Of a DNA stretch of 25,001 bases, positions 1 to 11,200 are shown one piece after another. Numbering within the stretch: the stretch's first letter is position 1; each line of letters begins with the position of its first letter. The position numbers and the translations under genes were made by a program. Below the pieces are notes generated by a model. The model did no database searches. It was given only the letters and a program-made list of their open reading frames with translations, and was not told where the DNA came from. Source of the DNA: a virus; IMG/VR virus record IMGVR_UViG_3300020469_000246, positions 1 through 25,001 of that record. One strand, 5' to 3'.

Positions 1-2215
1 TAAACGTTTAAAGTGTGTTCTGTTTAGCATATCTTTGAACTGTCTATAACCAAACTTACCAACTATTGTACTGTTTGAGAAGTGTATCAACTCAAGACTA
101 TCATTAGCCGCAACATCTATTACCATTCTAATTGACTGCTTATCATCTTGTAAGTAATAATCAACACTTGGTGTTAACAATGCTCCGTTTTTAGTAATCC
201 AAACATATTCAGCATCAATGGCCGCTTTACGTAATTTAATAATTCCATTTGTTAACTGATGGTATTCAGCATAATTATCTGTACCAACTGTTACAGGATT
301 TCTAGTAACAACATCTAAGTTCATTCTTTCAATTTTTCTAACATCATGATTAGTTAATTGATAAACTGTTACACTTTCGTTATTAGCTGGAGCAGTATCA
401 AGGTAAACTTTATCTGTAGTTTCAACCCATAATCCGTTACCATCTAAGTAACCAAATGCATATTCACCATTGTCAATTACATAAACATCTAGCACGTCAC
501 CGTCAACACCTACGTCTGCAAAAAGATTTACTGTTGCGTTAAATGTATCCCAGTTCCAACTTTGTGTAAGAGTTTGTTCTACTCCATTTAGGAATACTCT
601 TACTTGGTTAGCACCTACACCAGCTTGACTAATTTGATAATCTCTTAACTGGTATTGCCTGTTAGCTGTTGTTATATTAAATGACTGATTGTATCCTGCT
701 CTTAATATCTTGTTTCCAACTTTAACAATTACATTATGTTCTAATGGTTTTTGATTCAATGGTGTTTGTGCAAGTGTAAACACTTTATTTGTTCCATCGC
801 CTGTAAATGTATCTGTTGCAATTTGTGAAAATGATTTACTTGCACTATCAAATATTGCATATTGTATAACTGAATTATCAGCTGGTGCTGTACCCATCTT
901 AAATACGCACAATCCTTGTCCAACATTATAAGTTGCATCTGTTTCTGCCATGTCAACGTTTACTGTTCTTCCATCAACAGTTAAGAAGAAACTTAATGTA
1001 GATTTATATTTTATAGGAGTAACAAATTGTGCTGTTGACCCGTCACCTGTAAACTGATCAACATCTAGTATATGCTCACCGTTATTACTCATTGTAATAA
1101 TGTGTACCTGTTGCTGATCTCCTGGAGCAGTAGTTAACTTAATTTTTTTATTTTGATAGTCTACTGTAAATTCTGTATCAGATAAAATAGTGCCATGTAC
1201 TTTTATCCATACATCTTTTTGACTCATTGGAACATAATTAATATCAAAGTCTTTGTTTGTTCCGTCACCTAAGTAGTTATAACTGTGTAACACACTTGAA
1301 CCATCTCCGGTTCTTTCATATACTTTAATATCAAGTGTATCTAATACCTGTCCTGGAACAAGTTCCTCAGGACCTTTTGATGTTAGTGGAGTAACAAACC
1401 CATCACCGTCAACAACAATTTCTTCTGCTTTAATTCCTCTAGCACTTTCGTAAGCTAGATTACCACCTTGTAATAATGTGTCATACCCATCTGGATCTGG
1501 AATAAATGATCCATCGCTTGATGCTTTTCTAATTACAATAACATCATTTGCTACTGTAGGAATTAATGTTTCGTTTAATTGAACTGAAGTTTGTCCTGAA
1601 CCTGTAATCGGTAGCATAACTGCATTAGGATTATTAGTTGTTCCAATGCTACTTCCGTCCCATGTCTCGTCATCAATTCTTATTCCGTTTTTGTATACAT
1701 TATATACTACACCATTTTCTAATGGTTTAGCAAGTGCAAATACGTTTGTACTTCCATCAAGTGTAAACACTTCGTCTTCGTAGGTATTATCATATGTGTC
1801 CCAAGTAGTAGTGTAATAAGGATCACTTGACCAACCTGTTCCAGAACCAAACGTGAAACTCTTAACTTCAATTCCACCATAATCAACACCGTCCATTAAC
1901 TGCGAAACGTCATTACCTAACATTCCTGTTGTTGGACTATAAAATAAATTAATTCTATCCTGTGCTTGTAGCATATCAATAGACTTAGAATACTTAACAA
2001 CAATCGCTGAACCTGTTACTGGTGGTTCTGTAAATGTAATGCGACCTTTGTATCTTACATAAGACTTGTCTGTGTATTCTATATTACTAACTGCATATTC
2101 ACTCTGTAAACTTTCAACTCCTGCTACTGTAATTTCAACCTGTGTAGTTCTCAAATCCATTGGAAACTTAAGATTGAAAGTTGTTTGACTACCAGTACCA
2201 GTAAATGTTTCTGTT
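1..2215 (-). repeat. Chain of FTGDG / VNG beta modules at the right-hand (C-terminal) part of the giant protein
   Basis: F-T-G-D-G-S/T-x3-F-x-L starts recur near 2206 (FTGTGSQTTFNL), 1779 (FTLDGSTNVFAL), 1275 (YLGDGTNKDFDI), 1056 (FTGDGSTAQFVT) and 801 (FTGDGTNKVFTL). Each is followed by a V-x-V-x-V-x-G strand, as in YNVYKNGIRI or VWIKVHGTIL. Further NG strands occur near 600 (VRVFLNGVEQ) and 215 (VWITKNGALL). Such modules are common in phage tail fibre proteins. The chain continues past the left edge. Confidence 0.55.
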
Positions 2216-5200
2216 TGTGATAATGTTGTAATTAAGAAAGTTCCAGTTGTTCTATCAAATCTTGAAACGTGATGAATACTTCTTACTTTGCTATTTCCTA
2301 TTTCAGCTGTTATTGTAGCTACACTATAACTTGATTGATTCTGTGTACCATCAATAGTAATAGTTGGAGCAGATAAGTATCCAGATCCTGGATTTGTAAC
2401 TGTAATATATTTTATCGATCCGCCACTACCAAGTGTAGCTGTTGCCTTAGCACCTGTGCCGCCGCCGCCACTAAATTTAATCTGCGGAACTTCTAAGTAT
2501 CCTGAACCGCCGCTTTTAATGTTAACTTTAGTAACTTCAAACCCAACGTTGTCTGCCCAGTATTTGTTAGGATAGCTTGTAATATTTGCATCCTGTCCAT
2601 ATATTAAATTATCTTTAACTTTTAAACTTGCAGGAACAATTTTACCATCGTCAACACTGAAAGCTGGTGGCATATCAAAATCTGTTACGCCTGTGCTAGT
2701 TGGATCAGTTTTTGTGTAAGAACTTATATATTCTCTAACTTTAGTTTTATAAGGTTTAGCTTCTTCAACAAATTTTTCATAACTTGGTAAGCTATCATTT
2801 TGGAAAGTAATTTTCTGTTGTAAATCACCAGCATTATGTTTTGCTTTTAAGAAACTAGTTTTAAATGCCCAATCAACATTAGGTTGTTCTGCAAAAGCAT
2901 AACGCATACTTGCAAAGAATAAATTATTGTATTCAACAGCAAGAGTGTTTATAAAGATATGATCTCGTAACCCTGTTAAAATATTTCTTAATTCAAGAGT
3001 TGGTTGATCATCGTAAAATGAAGTATCATAACTTAATCCATCGTAACCAACATTACTATTTGCTGGATTATACAATGCTGTTTTTAATTGTATAGTTCCG
3101 TTCTCTCTACCTACTGTTTTATATTTTGTAGTGTAGTCGGCTCCGTCATTACTAATCTTCTCAAGTAGTAACCAACCGCCTGTTCCGATTATAGATATTT
3201 TAACAATATCTCCTATAGTATCTGATAATCCTTCTAGCTCATATGAGTAGTCAACTAGGAAATCTACTTCAGTAAATTCACTGTAACCTGTGTCATACCA
3301 ATCTGCATAGTCCCACCAGTTAGTTGTATCATAGCTTGAACTTGAAGTTCTTTCCCAAAGTTTAGTTAAATTATTGTAGGCATATATTGCCCACTTGTTA
3401 CTAACTGTTTCGTCTACACTAACTAGTACACTATATTTTCTTATTTCTAAACCAGTTGTTGTTGCATACCCTGATCCTGAATTTTTAACAGTTGCACTTG
3501 TTACTGTACCTGCTGTATTAATTTCTAGAGTTATTTCTGCACCTGAACCATTACCTACATTACTAAATGTATATGTTGGAACTGTTGTATATCCCTTACC
3601 TCCATTTGTAATTGTTAATCTGTCAAGTTTACCATTCACAAACACTGGTGTTATCACTGCTGGAATAACATTTGATATTCCTACAAATCCTAGTTCAGCA
3701 TGAGTTGTTACTGACTTATCAAACTTTCTACTTAATAAAGTAGGTATTGCATCTTTGCTTAAAAAGTTTGTTAAATTATATTCATCAACAATTAAGTTTT
3801 TCTTTAATACATCGTTGGCTCTTTCAACAGTTTGTTTTAGAGCTTCAACACGATTCTTAAACATACCTTGTCTTGGTCTGTCTAATATACCATATCTTTG
3901 TTTTTCACTTAATATTGGATCTGGAACTGGTCTGTCATTTTTATCAACACCAATTAAACTATCGTACCATTTGCGTTCTAATTCTGCATTAGGCGTACTA
4001 GTGTCTAATCCTTCAGATATAATCTGATACTGATTGTGTGCATTAATATTTTTATTATCTATCTTCCAATAACGGAAGTTAATAGCATTATTTGGACCAC
4101 TTACTAATGATTGACAGTTGTATAATCCAAACCTGTTATTGGAATACATGGCAACAAATTTTTGTCCTTGTGCCGCTGGATCTGTAATCAACTGTGAAAC
4201 ATCATAAGCTGAAGTTTTTCTCCACTCTAGTTGTGGAATAATTTTCTTGTTCTTGACCCAATAGTAATACTTGTTAAAGAATCCTTTAGACACTTCGTCG
4301 TATTTTTGTATTTGTGTAAATTCTGTTAAACTTCTAGGAGTACCACTTATACCTTTTGCAAGACCTTCTTCCGTATCTGCTAATGCTGTCCAAGCCGTTG
4401 GAGATAATTGTGTTTCTACCCACTCGTATACATCAATACTTGCACCTGTAAATAATCTATTCCAGTTTGCAGTATTGTAAACTATGTTTCCTTGATAAGG
4501 ATTTACAAATTTAGCTGTACTTATATCCCACCATAACTTACCAACGTAACTATCAGCCCAATAATTTTCTGGATCAATAACTGTACTTGGCGTTGCTGTA
4601 CCTGTTGTATAAACAGCAGGATCATAATGCGTTTTATAAGTTAATTCTTCTTCGGCCGCTCCTGCAATTTTTCCTTGTATAGGATCAATATAATCAATCG
4701 TTTGCGCCTTAGGATTAGAAGTTATGTTGTAAATGAATACACCTTTAAACTTACTTAGATCAACTTGCTCTGTAGGATTACGTAACTCTTTCCAAGGTTT
4801 GATTCCTCTTGCTGATTTGTAATCTAATAATGTTCCAATGTAGTTATTGTCTGTTACAGAAAGCTCTGGCATCGGTACATATACATGGTTTTCATTAAAC
4901 AGCAAGTACTCACCGAATCTTTCTGTAGAAGCATTTTTATAATTAAACTTCTCTGAATAAAGTAATTTGTTTTTAACCTTCTGATACATGAACACTTGTC
5001 CACTATCTGCATTAACACTTTCAAACTGTGTTAAGTTATTATCAAATGTAGTTGTTAGTGTATCAAAAGATGTTGATGTTACAAGATCGCCACCTTTAGA
5101 ACTTACTATTAAATCGTTACCTTCAAAGTCTAATGATGCACCAAATCGTTCAGCAACATCATTTTCAGGACTGTATATTACCTGTGTATTTGTAAACGTA

Positions 5201-8200
5201 CCAGCACTACTTGTATAAAGATAAACTTTACCATTGTCGTTTGAACGAGTATCGTCTAGTGGAGCACCTACGGCTAACATATCTCCGTCATCGTTAAGGC
5301 TTACTGATGTTCCGAAGCCAATGCCTGTTGCAGGAGCAGTAATCATCTGTGAAAAATCATAATGACCATTGTTTAATCTGTAAATTATTATCTTAGGATC
5401 ACTATCATTAAAGTCTGCCACAGTTGCAATCAAATCTCCGTACTTGCTAATTGCAAACGGATGTGCGTAATTTGTTAATGTGTTTTTGTCAAATGTGCTA
5501 TCGTCACTAACTGTTAAACTTGTATCATTAGGAACATAACCTATATAATCAATAGTTGAAGTTAAAAGTGTCCAGTATGATATACTAAAAGTACCCGGTG
5601 TTAAGTTAGTTGTTGCCTCATAGAAGCTACCTTGATATAAAACAATATCATTGGTATAATAAGATAATGCGGCATCATACTCACCTTTGAAGTTTAAGTT
5701 TTTACTTCTTGCCCACTCGTAAACTGTGCCAGTTGAATCTGTACCATGATTGACAAAGTGTATTCTACCACTGTTGCTTACAGTACCGTCTCCAGGGGCA
5801 CTTATGAATACTCTATAAAAATTATCTAGTATGTTAGATTTAGTTATTTCAATTTGAGTACCTAAGTTACGATTGTTATCTCTTTGTGGATTAGTATAAC
5901 CGTGTTGGAAAGAATATAGTCCTGTACCCATTCTTTCATATACAAAGTATACACCTTCATTACTAAATGAACTTGCTACTCCTGAAGAGTCTGCCTTAAT
6001 TGCACTAACCTGTACCCAATCTTTGTTAAGTGGATTAGGATAGTTTGGTGTTCTTGCAACACCGCTTACTGTTCTATCATTGTAAACATGAATCTCAACT
6101 TCGTTCCTAAACGAAGGTGTTGTTACAGGTAACTGTGTTGAATCAGTAAATCTAACAACAACTAGTTTACCTGTTGTATTACTTGACTGGTCAGTAGCAT
6201 CTAGTCTTCCTGACAATCTATCAATACCAGCACTCACACCATTTTTAATTGCAATGGTACTTGTATCAGCATTTAGATTTCCAAACTTAAACGCACCTGT
6301 TTTATTTTTAATATAAAGTCTACAATCTAATAATTGTTCCTGTAAATATGCCACGTAGGCTTCTGCACCTGTTGTTTGATCAACAATTATGTCGCCTATT
6401 TGCGGAATAAAAGGATTACCTTGGTTATCAAAATTTGTAAATGTTACATCAACGTAACCGTCCCAAAGATCATAAACTTCATGTCCAAGTGCTTGATTAG
6501 TGTAAGATAAATTTAAACCCAATGTTGCAGGATCAAAAACAGTACCTAAACTATTTCTGATCTGGTTAACTTCCATTTTAAAAGTGTCACCAACAGTTAA
6601 AGTATCTGTCCAAGCCTTTGGAGCTCTAAAGAACCAATAAGGACTTAGATCAGGCATACCTTGTTTGTTATAATAACTTAGATGTCCTAACTTACCGCCT
6701 TTGGTTGGATCTGTTATTTGATTTAGTGCATACACATCATCCATTGTGTTGTAGTATACTTCAGGAGTTTTACTTTCCTGTGTTGTAATAATATCTTGTA
6801 CTACAAATTGTGGAGTAGTAATATCTTTAACACTTGAAGTAAATGCTGTTAAGCCTGAAACCTTCCACCAGCCACCAAATGATGCCGCGGAGTTTAAAGG
6901 ATTAACTGCAACATAAGTTCCCATTGAAACTGAATCTATTGTTGCTGATCCACTGTCAGTAAACTGACCATTTGAATCTTTAATATAAATTGTTGCTTGG
7001 TTTACGTTCTCAACGTGAATGTAATCAACTACACCTATTGCTGTAGCTGTTGATATAGTATCTCCAATAACCGGAGTTCTTAGTAAGTTATCAAAGTAAA
7101 GTACAGCATCAACTTTACTTGCAATAGTTTTACTGCCTTCAAATTGTGCCACGCCCGGACCGTTACTACCAAATGGTACTATTCCGTTTGGATAATTTTG
7201 TGAATACTGTTTCCAGTTTAATACAAGTGCATCACCAACAGCTGATCCTTCATACTGAGCCGTTGGAGCTCTAATAAGCATATGATCTGTTGGAACATTA
7301 AAGTTGTAGTTTCCTCTTATGGCATATACTACGTTTGGATAAGCTGTTCCATTCCAACTTGCTTCTGCAATATCGGCAGTATCATAAAAACTGTTAAATG
7401 TTAATGTACCTTGTGCCGCCGAAATAGGAAATTGTGCTTCCCAGAAATTTTCTTGATAGTTTACAATGTCGCCTTTAGCATAACTTTGACTTCCTGTAAA
7501 GTTTCCACTAAATTTAGTTTTTAAATTACTAGCCTGCGGTGCACCTACAACTAACCATTTGCTATCTCTTGATAGTCCTAGTCCTGTACCAAACTTACCG
7601 TTACCTGTGTATAAATCTGTTGGAGCAGTAATAGTCTGTGCGTGTTGATATTGTCCTCCATCACTTGTTCTTTGATAAACGTAAACTTTGTTTGATTCAG
7701 AAGCACCCACCATTAATGTTGCGTTTCTTTCATCACAAGCAATTACCTTACCAAAGTTTGTACTTGCATCACCTGTTTCAACATTTGATATAACTTGGTG
7801 TTGCGAGTGTGTTGGATTATTTTGTAAAACTACCCAACGACTATTGCTGTCGTCATCAACCCATATAGTTTCGCCTACTTTTAGTTGGCTATTAATTAGT
7901 CTTGTGTTAGCTTCTTCTAAAGATGCTACTCTGGATGAAACAAAGTGAGTAACAAATCCAAAGTTAGCTGATGGATCTTGTGCTTCTGCTAGATCTGGTG
8001 TAACTCCATTTGCGTAACAAACGATAGTACCTAAGACACATTCTTTTACTTTATAAAACTTCTCGGCACCAGGAGCATCAATAATTCCAATAATATCATC
8101 AGCGGCAAAAGTAGCCATTTGTCCTGCTTTTAAGGAAAATGTAGTTGTACCTGCATTGGTATCTGAACCAATTGATTTAAGTTGGAAATCTGTACGTGTG

Positions 8201-11200
8201 TATTTTAATACGTCCCAGCTTGTAGTTGATTTACCAGTACCAGTCCATATATAATCACCAATGTTATAGTTAGTCAATGTTAAGGCTAATATATCATCAT
8301 ACTTTGCTACTTGTGATTTAACATCTGCAGAATTTACGTATCCAGCAGTCTGAATGTAATCCTTATCCTTGTATTGAACAGGGAATGGTTTATGATCATA
8401 GCCGTCTGGTTTTAAATAAGTTTCAAACGGTCTTTGTCTATAAATTAAATCTGTTTCTTGTCCTGTTATAGAACTTACAAGTTCTACAGGTTGAGGACTT
8501 AATCTAAATTTAGATTCGTCTAACTTGTACTCAACTTCGTCAAAGGATTGTGATGATCCTAGTTGGCCAAGTCTCACTGCCCATTCTTCATAGAACTCTA
8601 CACTATCCGTTGTAGTATTTGATAATGCATCAAACAGTTTAGTTAGTGAATTTTTTGTACCTTTGTCTTGAATAAATCCTTGATAGAATTTGTACTGTGA
8701 AACATCATCATTAATAATATTTTCTAAGTATTGACGTTTTTGATAACCAATTAGATGTTGTGCAACTTTTTGTTGACCTTCATCAAAGTTATCTGTGTCT
8801 AAGTCATAAAAGTCACCAAACTGTTTTGCTTTATAGTCTAGGTTTGCAATCAATCCAGACTGTGGTTTTGTACGTAAACGTTCCCAGCTAGACTCATCAA
8901 AGGTTTCTGCTCCTGGTACTTTTACTTTTGCAACATAATAAAATTCTTTGTACTTAACTGTATCGCCAAGTGCGTAATCTGTCCATGTATCCCATTCTGT
9001 AATCTTAACATCATCAAAAACAAATCCTGGAATATTAAATCCACCAGTCCATTGATCAGTTCTGTATCCTAATACCTTAATTCTTTCTTGTCTATATCCT
9101 GGTTCTAAATCATAAATGTAATCTTTGAATACAGTAGTGTTGTCAAGTAATACAACGTGTTCAACTTGTATTAAAGGAATCTTAACAGCATAAATTCCAT
9201 CTGCTGTATTCTTGGTAGTAATTTCCACATAGTTGTCGTTGTCTCTATATGTGTTTACAAATGCTTGTAATAACTTTTTACCATCTGCTTTAAACATATT
9301 GTAACCGTAGAAGTTATCAAAAATATTATCTGCAACATGATTTTCTTTATAGAAACAAAGTTTGTTAGCACCTGCACTTAAAGTTATAACACTATTCTCT
9401 GCCCAGTTCTGTGTAGTCCAGAACATAAATTCTCTTGCACTTAGACGCCAATCTTCAACTTGATTTATCTCTGTGTTGTATTGTTCAAACTTAAATCCTT
9501 GTGCATTTAGATATCTTTCATATCCTAATAGGAAATCAACAACTCCTTGTATAGTCCTAAACATAGTACCATAAGCTAACTCTAACGGTTCGTCGTTAAT
9601 TCCTTCATTCCATTGTTTATGGAATTTTGCTGTTCTTCCTCCTGTTACAGGTAGTTCAGCTAATTTAACAAATTTTGATTGATCAAAATTATCACCGGCA
9701 ATGTGTTGTGTTTCAGTCATGTAATATTGACTTCCAAACTCAACAATTAGTCCTGGGCTATAACTTTGGCCGCCTGTCCAAGTTACAAAACTTTCTGTAA
9801 CTCCGCCAACCCTTGCTATCGGATCATCTGCAAGTTCAACAGGTGAATAGTATTTGAAGTAAGGGTTATTGTAGTTGTATCCTCTAACAATAAATCCAGC
9901 GGCAACTTTTTCTATAATTACACCACTGTATGGAATAAGATCAATTACGCTACTCTTGTTAAGAAATACTTGATAGTTTTCTTCTGGAACAAAAACATTA
10001 CCTTCATTATAAGGAGTTCTTGAATCTAGTGCTAGTTTAAATTTAGTTTTTTCTGTATATCCACCAATCTTTAATCCTAGTTGATTGGTAACACTTTTTA
10101 AATCAGTTTTAAACTGTGAATAATACTTAATTGTTTTGCTGTTCATGTATTCAGCAATATAGTTTACAAGTCCTGATGTAGTTACTCTTGTTGTATCCTG
10201 ATCCGTATTAGGAAATACTAAATCTTCTAATCTAAGTCTTTTATTAGTTTCACTATAGATAACTTCTTTAGCAGGATTACGTTTAATTCTTGCTCTATCA
10301 TATCCTAGTCCTATAATCTTAGTTGGTTGGTTAAGCATCCAGGCTGTTATTAATGCAAATGGATATTCAGAACTTCTACGCCAAGCAGTTTCAGTAGGTG
10401 ATTGATCACCAAACACAAATGGATTTTGTGTTCTGTTACTAATGTAATCTTTTGCATAGTTTGAATCCAATGGACTTAATAAGTTACCACCATCGTCAAC
10501 TGGAATGTGCCTTGTTAAATCAGTTCTAGCATAGTTGCTATTATAAGTTACAGGTTGTCCTGGAATTCTGATTATACCATCTTCAAGATCTTTCCATAAA
10601 ATTTTATTTTCACTTGTATAAGGAGCCGCACCGTAAACTGTATCCCACCAAGTTGGTTTTAAACTATATCCTAACATTTCCCATGGATGAGTATGAGGAC
10701 GATCAGTATCATATGCTTCTTTGTATACTGCTCTCCAGTATCCTGCATTTTGTTTTCCGCTTGGACTATTAGTACTGCTATAGTTGTACGTAAAACTATT
10801 TGATCTAGCCCAGAAACTATAGTCTGTGTAATCTGGACTTCCTAGTAAATTACTCCATTCTATAAATTCAGATAGTAGTGCCTTATCTCTTGAGGCTCTA
10901 GTAAATCCTGTATCTCTAGTTTCTCCACCAATGAATTCGTGTATGTTAACCATAGTAGCATCATAGTCAACTTTAATATTATTATAAATTCTTTTTTCTA
11001 GTTCAAGTAATAAGTCATCTCTATAATCATTATAAGCAACAAATATATTTCCATCATGCCCTTGGATAACATCAACCGGTGTTTGGTATGTTGTATCTGA
11101 AAACTTTTGAGGAACAAATTTAGGATATAAGCCTAACTTGGTTGGAGTAGGTGGAATATATGATCCATCAGTATTGCTATATTCGTATATGTCAATAGTA

